Both the position numbers and the translations under genes were made by a program. A stretch of 6,054 bases of DNA from contig NZ_URFY01000103.1 in assembly GCF_900547205.1 (NCBI RefSeq), positions 1 through 6,054 on the forward strand. The letters are read 5' to 3'. This document shows positions 1 to 6,054 of the stretch, in pieces. A model generated the notes under the pieces. That model worked only from the letters and a program-made list of their open reading frames with translations. It had not been told where the DNA came from and did no database searches. Source of the DNA: an uncultured Bacteroides sp. GTDB lineage: Bacteria; Bacteroidota; Bacteroidia; Bacteroidales; Bacteroidaceae. Numbering within the stretch: position 1 is the stretch's first letter; each line of letters begins with the position of its first letter.

Positions 1-1
1 G

Positions 2-115
2 TCAGTGGGTAGGCTTCAAAGCGCGCTCGGTGATTGGAGGGTATTGGATGAAGGTATTGATGAATATACAATCACACAAGCAGTAGACAACTATTTTATA
101 AATTTTAAAATTTAG
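2..115 (+). CDS. 3' end of an unidentified upstream gene (partial, probable)
   Basis: A frame open from the left edge encodes 37 residues ending in NYFINFKI and stops with TAG at 113-115, five bases before the susC-like ATG. This tight spacing resembles the 6-base junction between the next two genes and suggests an upstream member of the same operon. Of its 37 codons, 14 begin with G, a first-position bias typical of coding DNA, which favours this frame over the competing +3 frame (3-86, ending IQSHKQ). I do not recognise the family: the fragment shows no motif of a glycoside hydrolase, sulfatase or AraC-type regulator. It could instead be leader DNA that happens to be open, because the last 30 bases are extremely AT-rich. 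The call rests on frame statistics and spacing only. Confidence 0.45.
   Translation, partial: SVGRLQSALGDWRVLDEGIDEYTITQAVDNYFINFKI
99..114. repeat. 16-bp perfect AT-only palindrome before the SusC start
   Basis: TAAATTTTAAAATTTA reads identically on both strands and lies 6 bases upstream of the ATG at 121, overlapping the probable upstream stop codon. In RNA it could form at most a weak six-pair A-U hairpin with a four-base loop. Bacteroidota usually initiate translation at AU-rich, weakly structured leaders rather than strong Shine-Dalgarno sites, so this stretch may simply supply that context. An operator role is possible but unsupported. I found no convincing Bacteroides-type promoter (a TAnnTTTG -7 element with a TTTG -33 element) in the 120 bases before the gene. 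Confidence 0.4.
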
Positions 116-120
116 TTACT

Positions 121-3100
121 ATGAGAGAAAGAAAACAAACGTTATGGCTTCATAGCTATAACAAAATGTGGTGTATTCCACTCTGTCTAACAGCTCTTTC
201 ACTTTTACCCGGCAGTTATGTACATGCTACTGACGCAATGGAAGGAAACGGGCTAACTACCAGTTCCGTTCAACAACAACGCACCGTGAAAGGTCGTGTT
301 GTTGATGCCAACGGTGAACCATTAATTGGCGTAAATGTAAAAGAATTCGTAGGAACTACCGGAACCATTACTGATGTCAACGGCGAGTTTACTTTAAATG
401 CATCTCCTAAAACGAAGTTGGAAATATCCTTTATCGGTTATAAAACACAAAACATTGTTGTGGGAGAATCAAGACAAATTACAGTTACCCTCTATGAAGA
501 CACACAAGTATTAGACGAAATTGTTATTACGGGCTTTGGTATGTCGCAAAAGAAAGCGACGTTGACGGGCGCTGTTTCCTCTATTAAATCTGAAGATATT
601 GCCCGTTCCTCGGCTACCACAGCAGGTGGTGCGCTGGTTGGTAAGATTGCAGGTGTGAATACACGTCAGCAAGATGGACGACCGGGTGCGGAAACTGCCT
701 TGCAGATTCGTAATATGGGTGCTCCATTGTTTGTAATCGACGGCGTTATCTCAGATTCAGGACAGTTTAGCAATATGGACTTCAACGATATTGAATCTGT
801 TTCTGTTATGAAAGATGCGTCCGCCGCATTGTATGGTGTTCGTGCAGCAAACGGAGTAGTCGTTGTAACGACCAAAAAGGGAGCGCGCAATTCTAAGAAC
901 ACGGTGTCGGTTAATGCCTATTACGGATGGCAGAAAAACTCCAAATTCATTAGTCCTGCCCATGTGAAAGATTACGTGAATGCTTATGTCACAGCCGAAA
1001 CCTTTTCTGGACGTACTGGTGGTTCTCGTCGATACAGCCAGGAAGAATATAACAAATGGATGGCAGGTGCCGAACCCAAATATCAAGGATGGGATTGGGG
1101 AGACTACATTTGGGTGAGTGCTCCGCAATACTACCTCAACACTAGCTTTTCGGGAGGAACGGACAAAGCCAATTATTACGTAGCAGTGTCCCATATCAAT
1201 CAGGATGCGACAATTCGTAATTATGGAGGTTTCCGCCGCACGAATGTGCAGATGAACATTGAGATGAATGTTAATGAACGTCTGAAAGTCGGTGCCAGCA
1301 TGAACGGACGTATCGAGGACCGGCGCCATCCGGGTGTGCCGGGGGCTGATGATACATGGCTACCTCGTTTTGCTACAATGAAAAATCAACCTACCAAGCG
1401 TCCGTTTGCCAACGACAATCCTAAATATCCGCAATTGGTGTCCGACCAGCCGGAAACTAACTTTGGTATATTGAATTATGAGACTACAGGTAAGGTTTCC
1501 GACGTGTGGCGTGTGATACAATTGAACGGTACTGCTGAATATGAAATTCTGAAAGGATTAAAGTTCAAAGGTATGCTGGGGTATTACTATGCTTACAATG
1601 AATTGGATAATCAGGAATATACATATGAACTATACGCCTATAATGAGCAAAATGACTCCTACAACGTAACCAATCGTATGTCCAATCCCTATCGTGAGCG
1701 CTCTCGTGAGAAGAAAGAAGATCAATTCTCTAATTTCCAACTTAATTTCGACCGTAAGTTCGGAAGCCATGCAGTTGTAGCCATAGCCGGTTTTGAAGCA
1801 AGTCAGCGCAAAAGTCCGAAGATGTGGATTCATTCTACGCCCGTTTCCAATTCAATGGATTTGATTCGTCTGAAAGAACTTCAAGAGTTTAATGATGATG
1901 GCAACAGGACTGAAGCCCGTATGGGGTATCTGGGACGTATCAACTATAGCTTTGCCAATAAATATCTGGTTGAGTTAATTGGTCGTTGGGATGGTTCATG
2001 GAAATTCCGTCCCGACAATCGTTGGGGATTCTTCCCGTCGGCATCATTGGGATGGCGTGTCTCCGAAGAGAACTTCTGGAAGGAAAACAGAATCGGCGAG
2101 ATTGTGACTAACTTTAAGCTGCGTGCTTCTTATGGGGAAGTTGGTGATGACAGTGATCGGATTTTGACTGACAACTACCATCCGTTTGATTATCTACCCG
2201 GATATAACTATAACAATGGAGGAGCCGTAATAGACGGCGACTACGTTACAGGCACTTCAACCCGTGGCTTGCCTAACCAAACACTGTCGTGGATGACCTC
2301 GAAAATTCTGGATATCGGTGTCGACCTGAGTTTTCTCAATAACCGTTTGAATATGCAAATTGACTACTTCCGCCGTTTGCGTGAAGGAATACCGGAATCC
2401 CGCTACGATGTACTGATTCCGAATGAAGCAGGTTTCGGTCTGCCAAAAGAGAATTTGAAGTCGGATATGCACAAAGGATTCGACGCTTCTATAACATGGA
2501 CCGACCAAATCAACGATTTCAAATACAACGTAGGTGGTAATATTACTTATTCCCGATACTGGGATTGGGAGCAGTATAAACCGCGCTTCAGCAACTCGTG
2601 GGATAGATATCGTAACAGTATCTGGCACCGCGTCGGTTATGTGAACTGGGGATATGAGGCTGTCGGTCGTTTTGATAGCTGGGAGCAAATAGCCAATTAT
2701 CCAGTTGACAATGACAGAAAAGGTAACCGTACGGTTGTGCCGGGAGATATCATGTATAAGGACCAGAACAATGATGGTGTAATCAACGGCTTGGATGAAC
2801 GTCCCATAGGTTATCGTGTAGACAGTACTCCGACTATCAACTTCGGCATCAACCTCTCTGCATCTTGGAAAGGCTTTGACTTGGCAATGGACTGGACAGG
2901 CTCCGGCATGACCTCATGGAATCAATGTTATGAAACAGCCCGCCCATTCCAGAATGATGGAAACAGCCCCGATGAAGTAGTGAAAGACGCATGGCACTTG
3001 TCTGACATATGGGATGCTAATAGTGAGCTGATTTCCGGTAAATATCCAATGTTACGTTTAAATTCGGATGAAACCAGTGCTTATGATAAGAGTTCATATT

Positions 3101-3330
3101 GGTTGCACAATGTCACTTACCTGAAATTGCGTAATCTGGAACTTGGCTATACTATTCCGAAACAATGGCTGAACAAGAGTGGCATCAGTCATCTGCGCCT
3201 GTTTGTTTCGGGTACAAACCTGTTGACAATCTCCAATTTGTCTGTTATGGACCCAGAATGTGCTTCTGATAATGGATTGGATTATCCTCCGGTGAGAGTA
3301 ATAAATGTTGGTGTAAACCTAAAATTTTAA
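121..3330 (+). CDS. SusC/RagA-family TonB-dependent outer-membrane transporter
   Basis: This is the outer-membrane barrel of a Sus-type glycan uptake complex, importing ligand captured by the SusD partner with energy from TonB-ExbBD. The signal peptide covers about residues 1-36 (basic start, hydrophobic 17-31, likely cleavage after VHA). A carboxypeptidase-regulatory-like domain follows at about 54-128 (GRVVDANGEPLIGV, DVNGEFTL). Next is a TonB-box-like segment at 131-140 (LDEIVITGFG), then a plug domain to about 254 with FVIDGV, NDIESVSVMKDASAALYG and RAANGVVVVTTKKG. The rest is the 22-strand-type barrel, including GYEAVGRFDSWEQI, a calcium-loop-like DQNNDGVINGLD at 881-892 and a terminal Phe in the closing strand (INVGVNLKF). 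Length is normal for the family. There is no STN domain. The ATG at 121 is preferred because starting at Met16 would remove the basic end of the signal peptide. Substrate is unknown; the family call is very secure. Confidence 0.97.
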   Translation: MRERKQTLWLHSYNKMWCIPLCLTALSLLPGSYVHATDAMEGNGLTTSSVQQQRTVKGRVVDANGEPLIGVNVKEFVGTTGTITDVNGEFTLNASPKTKLEISFIGYKTQNIVVGESRQITVTLYEDTQVLDEIVITGFGMSQKKATLTGAVSSIKSEDIARSSATTAGGALVGKIAGVNTRQQDGRPGAETALQIRNMGAPLFVIDGVISDSGQFSNMDFNDIESVSVMKDASAALYGVRAANGVVVVTTKKGARNSKNTVSVNAYYGWQKNSKFISPAHVKDYVNAYVTAETFSGRTGGSRRYSQEEYNKWMAGAEPKYQGWDWGDYIWVSAPQYYLNTSFSGGTDKANYYVAVSHINQDATIRNYGGFRRTNVQMNIEMNVNERLKVGASMNGRIEDRRHPGVPGADDTWLPRFATMKNQPTKRPFANDNPKYPQLVSDQPETNFGILNYETTGKVSDVWRVIQLNGTAEYEILKGLKFKGMLGYYYAYNELDNQEYTYELYAYNEQNDSYNVTNRMSNPYRERSREKKEDQFSNFQLNFDRKFGSHAVVAIAGFEASQRKSPKMWIHSTPVSNSMDLIRLKELQEFNDDGNRTEARMGYLGRINYSFANKYLVELIGRWDGSWKFRPDNRWGFFPSASLGWRVSEENFWKENRIGEIVTNFKLRASYGEVGDDSDRILTDNYHPFDYLPGYNYNNGGAVIDGDYVTGTSTRGLPNQTLSWMTSKILDIGVDLSFLNNRLNMQIDYFRRLREGIPESRYDVLIPNEAGFGLPKENLKSDMHKGFDASITWTDQINDFKYNVGGNITYSRYWDWEQYKPRFSNSWDRYRNSIWHRVGYVNWGYEAVGRFDSWEQIANYPVDNDRKGNRTVVPGDIMYKDQNNDGVINGLDERPIGYRVDSTPTINFGINLSASWKGFDLAMDWTGSGMTSWNQCYETARPFQNDGNSPDEVVKDAWHLSDIWDANSELISGKYPMLRLNSDETSAYDKSSYWLHNVTYLKLRNLELGYTIPKQWLNKSGISHLRLFVSGTNLLTISNLSVMDPECASDNGLDYPPVRVINVGVNLKF

Positions 3331-3336
3331 GAAACA

Positions 3337-5202
3337 ATGAGAAAAAGATATTTATGCGCAGTAATGGCTGCTACAATGTTGTCGTTGGGTAGTTGCAGTG
3401 ATTTTCTGGATACAAAGCCTGATACGCTGTTAACTCAAGATCAGACTTTCGGAGACCCCGTATTGGTAAAGTCGGTATTGGCTAATTTCTACGGTCGCAT
3501 CACGATTGGACAGCGTATCGATGATTGGGATCAATGGACCATGCTCGATGAAGTTGTTCATTTCGATACGAACAGCGATGAGAATATCGACCGCAATAAA
3601 TGGCGACCGTATGACTATACTTTAGTACACGACCTTAATCAGTTTCTCGAAGGAATCAAACCTTCTACGGCAGTAGATGATGCCACGAAAACCGCATATA
3701 TGGGTGAAGTGCGCTATATACGCGCATGGCTTTATTTCTGTATGGGTCGCACTCTGGGTGGTGTGCCTATCGTTGGTGATAAGGTGTTTGATTATACTCC
3801 GGGCATGGATATCACAACCATGCAAATACCCCGTTCCACCGAAGCGGAATTATATGATTATATTATTTCCGAATGTCGGGAAGCAGCCGGAATGATGACA
3901 AAGGAACAAAATAAGAACTCAGCGCGTGCCAATTACTGGGTCGCTAAAATGCTGGAAGCCCGTGCAGCACTGACAGCGGCATCACTAGCCACCTACAATA
4001 CTGTGGAAGCTCATCCTCAACTGCGTACTACCGGGGGTGAAGTGGGAATTCCAGCTTCCAGAGCGAAAGAATACTATAAAATTGCATTGGAAGCGGCAAA
4101 GGATGTGATAGAGAACGGTCCGTATAAGTTAATGCTCGCATCGGACAATACTCCCAAGGCATACGCCGACAATTTCTATAAAGCTGTATGCCAGAAAGAT
4201 GGCAATACAGAAGTTATCTGGTGTCGTGATTATGTTTCTCCGGGACAGACACATCAATTCACCAAAGGTAACCTACCGAAAAGTATAGAACAGGATACCG
4301 GCAGCGACCGCTTGTCTGTATTGCTCAACTTGGTTGAAGCGTTCGAACCAATTAATGCAACTGAAGAACAGAAAGGGACAAGTGTTCCTTTCGACATCGG
4401 CACACCCGAAAACCCGAAATTCTTTACTGAGCCGACAGAGTTGTTCTTGGAGCGTGATCCACGTTTGATGGGTACAGTCATTGTTCCCGGAGCAACCTTC
4501 GACAGCAAAATCATAGAACTTCAGGCTGGACAATTGCGGAAAGAGAACGGAGTATGGGAGGAAGTAACCGGTGCCCGTAACTCCTATGATGATAACGGGA
4601 ACCTGATTACATCCAACAACGGACCGTTTGGAGCTAATGACCGTGAGATTAACCGTACAGGTTTCTATGTTCGCAAATATCTGGATGCTACACCGTCTGC
4701 CGGTACTATAGGTCGTGGTTCTGAAATGTGGAATGTTTATTTCCGTATTGCTGAAGCTTACCTGATTGCCGCCGAAGCAAGTTGGGAACTATCGCGCGAT
4801 AACAATGACACTGAAGCGTTGAGTTATATCAATCAAGTACGCACTCGTGCCGGGATTTCGCCCTTGACTACAATCGATCACGATAAAATCATGCACGAGT
4901 ATCGGGTAGAATTTGCATTCGAAGGTAATCGCTGGTGGGATTTGAAACGCTGGATGGAAGCTAGTAAAATATGGACTGGAGAACCTACCATGCGCTCTTC
5001 AAAACGCTTAGGTTTATGGCCGTTTAAAGTATACGCTCCGGGTGATGTAAATAATGGTAAATGGGTGTTTATAGAAAAAGATATGCAAAAGCTTGATTTA
5101 TGGCGCCGACCGCTGAAGTGCACAGATGCGCAGTATTATTCGGAAATTGACAATGGTTGGATTAATAATAATAAAAAGTTAGTGAAGAACCCTTATCAGT
5201 AA
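3337..5202 (+). CDS. SusD/RagB-family surface glycan-binding lipoprotein
   Basis: This is the substrate-binding lid that sits on the SusC barrel at the cell surface. Residues 1-20 form a lipoprotein signal with lipobox LGSC and lipidated Cys20, followed by the acidic SDFLD typical of Bacteroidota surface lipoproteins. The N-terminal TPR-like half contains the family pattern GEVRYIRAWLYFCMGRTLGG then VPIVGD, from about residue 123, and a later PRSTEAELYDYII. The C-terminal RagB/SusD half holds YFRIAEAYLIAAEA (from 468), INQVRTRAG and the hallmark FEGNRWWDLKRW (528-539), and ends in KNPYQ, close to the usual NPGW-type tail. At 621 residues it is toward the long end of the family. It follows the SusC stop by 6 bases, consistent with co-translation in one mRNA. 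The binding residues and therefore the ligand cannot be assigned from sequence, and no frameshift or truncation is seen. Confidence 0.97.
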   Translation: MRKRYLCAVMAATMLSLGSCSDFLDTKPDTLLTQDQTFGDPVLVKSVLANFYGRITIGQRIDDWDQWTMLDEVVHFDTNSDENIDRNKWRPYDYTLVHDLNQFLEGIKPSTAVDDATKTAYMGEVRYIRAWLYFCMGRTLGGVPIVGDKVFDYTPGMDITTMQIPRSTEAELYDYIISECREAAGMMTKEQNKNSARANYWVAKMLEARAALTAASLATYNTVEAHPQLRTTGGEVGIPASRAKEYYKIALEAAKDVIENGPYKLMLASDNTPKAYADNFYKAVCQKDGNTEVIWCRDYVSPGQTHQFTKGNLPKSIEQDTGSDRLSVLLNLVEAFEPINATEEQKGTSVPFDIGTPENPKFFTEPTELFLERDPRLMGTVIVPGATFDSKIIELQAGQLRKENGVWEEVTGARNSYDDNGNLITSNNGPFGANDREINRTGFYVRKYLDATPSAGTIGRGSEMWNVYFRIAEAYLIAAEASWELSRDNNDTEALSYINQVRTRAGISPLTTIDHDKIMHEYRVEFAFEGNRWWDLKRWMEASKIWTGEPTMRSSKRLGLWPFKVYAPGDVNNGKWVFIEKDMQKLDLWRRPLKCTDAQYYSEIDNGWINNNKKLVKNPYQ

Positions 5203-5213
5203 CCTAAAATAAA

Positions 5214-5223
5214 CAGGAAAAAG
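5214..5223 (+). promoter_or_regulatory. Ribosome-binding-like AGGA before the third gene
   Basis: CAGGAAAAAG immediately precedes the ATG at 5224, placing AGGA five bases upstream of the start. It is the only start in the window with a recognisable Shine-Dalgarno-like core: the SusC and SusD starts are preceded by TAGTTACT and GAAACA. It supports ATG 5224 as the start, as does the complete lipoprotein signal that this start gives. Shine-Dalgarno contributes little to initiation in Bacteroides, so the match may be incidental. Confidence 0.45.
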
Positions 5224-5928
5224 ATGAAAACAATATCTAATATATTTTCAATAGTTGTTCTATCGGCTCTTATATTGACGGGCTGTACGAAAGATAATTA
5301 TGATGAACCGACTTCTTTCATCAAAGGACGTGTGGTTTATAAAGGGGAAGCGTTGCAATTGCGTGGCAATGAAGCTGTGAGAATGCAGTTGTATCAACGC
5401 GGATATGAGAAGCATGATCCGGTAGAAGTCTTTGTGAATCAGAATGGGGAATTTTCAATATGCATCTTTGATGGACAATATCAGTTGATTACTAAAGCCG
5501 GTAATGGTCCTTGGAGTAGTGCAGGACGTGATACTATTGAGATCAATTTGAAAGGTTTCGCTACGCAGGATGTGGAAGTAACACCTTATTATTTGGTCGA
5601 GAATGCTGAAATGACGCTGAATGGTAACAAAGTAAACGCTTCATTTAAAGTTAATAAAATAGCAGGCACAAGTATCGATCGCATGATTCTCTTATTGAGT
5701 ACTACACAATATCTGAACGATGCAGAGCATAATGTAGACCGCTATGATGAGACAGAGAATGTGGCACAATATGATACGGGTAAAATATACCGTTTTGCCA
5801 CAAGAGACTATACCGATAATAATATGTTTCAGACAGCTTTGAAAAGAGGAACACTATTTGGCCGTATCTGCCTATGGCCTACAGGGTCTGATCAAGGAAT
5901 TTATTCTAAAGTGTTCAGACTTAAATAA
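5224..5928 (+). CDS. DUF3823-family lipoprotein, putative surface glycan-binding accessory
   Basis: The protein begins with a lipoprotein signal (hydrophobic 7-19, lipobox LTGC, Cys21) followed by KDNYDEP, a start typical of DUF3823 lipoproteins. Residues about 32-123 form a beta-sandwich-like domain reminiscent of the carboxypeptidase regulatory fold: IKGRVVYKGEAL, VRMQLYQRGY, VNQNGEFSICIFDGQYQL, DTIEINL and a closing VEVTPYYLV. Residues about 124-234 look like the second, immunoglobulin-like DUF3823 C-terminal domain, ending GRICLWPTG then YSKVFRLK. At 234 residues it has the usual family length. Such genes commonly sit directly after SusC/SusD pairs, as here with a 21-base gap, which is the main reason to infer an accessory role in ligand capture on the cell surface. 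No catalytic motif is visible. The family assignment is by remembered pattern and is fairly secure; the biochemical function is not established. Confidence 0.88.
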   Translation: MKTISNIFSIVVLSALILTGCTKDNYDEPTSFIKGRVVYKGEALQLRGNEAVRMQLYQRGYEKHDPVEVFVNQNGEFSICIFDGQYQLITKAGNGPWSSAGRDTIEINLKGFATQDVEVTPYYLVENAEMTLNGNKVNASFKVNKIAGTSIDRMILLLSTTQYLNDAEHNVDRYDETENVAQYDTGKIYRFATRDYTDNNMFQTALKRGTLFGRICLWPTGSDQGIYSKVFRLK

Positions 5929-5960
5929 TTTTATCTATTAATTTAACGTGAGTTCGATAT

Positions 5961-5980
5961 AACTTAAAACAGTGTAAGTT
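5961..5980 (+). repeat. Small 6-bp inverted repeat in the 3' untranslated region
   Basis: AACTTA at 5961-5966 pairs perfectly with TAAGTT at 5975-5980 across an 8-base loop. It ends on the base just before the longer hairpin begins, so the two could stack in the transcript. Alone it is weak (one G-C pair) and could arise by chance in AT-rich DNA. A role as a 3'-end stabilising structure is inference only. Confidence 0.35.
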
Positions 5981-6022
5981 GCCTGTCCTTGATAAGATTC
6001 ACATCAATGGCAGGCTTCTTTT
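5981..6022 (+). terminator. Probable rho-independent terminator of the SusC-SusD-DUF3823 operon
   Basis: GCCTGTCCTTGAT (5981-5993) pairs with ATCAATGGCAGGC (6003-6015) around a 9-base loop. This gives a 13-position stem with one U-G wobble and one C-U mismatch, GC-rich at its base, followed directly by TTCTTTT (6016-6022). It lies 52 bases after the last stop codon, as expected for an operon terminator. The T run is interrupted by one C, so efficiency may be moderate. No matching T run lies on the other side, so it appears one-directional. An alternative reading is a leader hairpin for a following gene, because the right arm contains an ATG at 6007. Confidence 0.72.
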
Positions 6023-6054
6023 CAAAGAAACAGTACGCAGCAATAGCTGAAAGA

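Noticed and set aside
3..86. Competing +3 frame at the left edge (QWVGFKARS to IQSHKQ) as the upstream gene end
   Set aside because: It has G concentrated in third rather than first codon positions and leaves a 34-base gap to SusC; the +2 frame fits coding statistics and operon spacing better. The evidence is short, so this is a preference and not proof.
60..120. A Bacteroides-type promoter in the AT-rich stretch before SusC
   Set aside because: TAAATTTT and similar strings only loosely resemble TAnnTTTG, lack the final G, and no TTTG-like -33 element sits at the right distance.
666..1329. Antisense open frames of 78 and 190 codons inside the SusC gene
   Set aside because: They lie opposite a strongly conserved SusC plug and barrel, overlap each other in different frames, and show no recognisable protein features; they are by-products of codon bias on the + strand.
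2257..2688. Antisense open frame of 143 codons inside SusC
   Set aside because: Fully contained opposite conserved barrel sequence, with no domain, signal or initiation context to support it.
3622..5123. Short open frames on both strands within the SusD gene
   Set aside because: All overlap SusD family motifs in the main frame, and none has recognisable content.
5964..6053. Minus-strand open frame entering from the right edge (ends KDRQLTLF), a possible convergent gene end
   Set aside because: Only 29 codons are visible, it runs through the terminator-like hairpin, and the other two minus frames are also open for 10 to 17 codons here, so openness is not informative.
1..6054. Insertion sequences, CRISPR arrays, tRNA or rRNA genes, integration sites
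   Set aside because: No terminal inverted repeats with a transposase, no regularly spaced repeats and no cloverleaf or rRNA-like sequence were seen; nearly all the DNA is accounted for by the three genes.

Overview
The window looks like chromosomal DNA from a member of the Bacteroidota, most likely Bacteroides or a close relative. The evidence is a SusC/SusD pair followed by a lipoprotein of the DUF3823 type. Two of the three complete genes have clear lipoproteins signals (LGSC, LTGC), start codons sit in A-rich rather than Shine-Dalgarno-rich contexts, and codon use is AT-leaning. No species can be named from the sequence.

Layout: bases 2-115 are probably the last 37 codons of an unrecognised upstream gene whose stop lies 5 bases before the next start. 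Bases 121-3330 encode a complete 1069-residue SusC-type TonB-dependent outer-membrane transporter. After a 6-base gap, bases 3337-5202 encode its 621-residue SusD/RagB surface lipoprotein partner. After a further 21 bases, bases 5224-5928 encode a 234-residue DUF3823-like lipoprotein. The 126-base tail holds a small hairpin directly abutting a longer hairpin with a T-rich run, which is probably the operon terminator. All genes are on the + strand and closely spaced, so they are most likely one transcription unit.

Working model: SusD and the DUF3823 protein are lipoproteins, probably displayed at the cell surface. SusD captures a glycan fragment and closes as a lid over the SusC barrel, which imports it using TonB energy. 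The DUF3823 protein may be an accessory surface binder. No glycoside hydrolase, lyase, sulfatase or regulator is identifiable here, so the substrate cannot be deduced. The SusC lacks an N-terminal STN signalling domain, so direct signalling to an anti-sigma factor is not expected, and control by a regulator outside the window is more likely.

Overall this is a well-formed but conventional uptake module. I see no undescribed system. The points most worth a second look are the function of the DUF3823 protein, the unidentified upstream gene end, and the 3' hairpin pair, whose second arm overlaps an ATG opening a frame that runs off the window.
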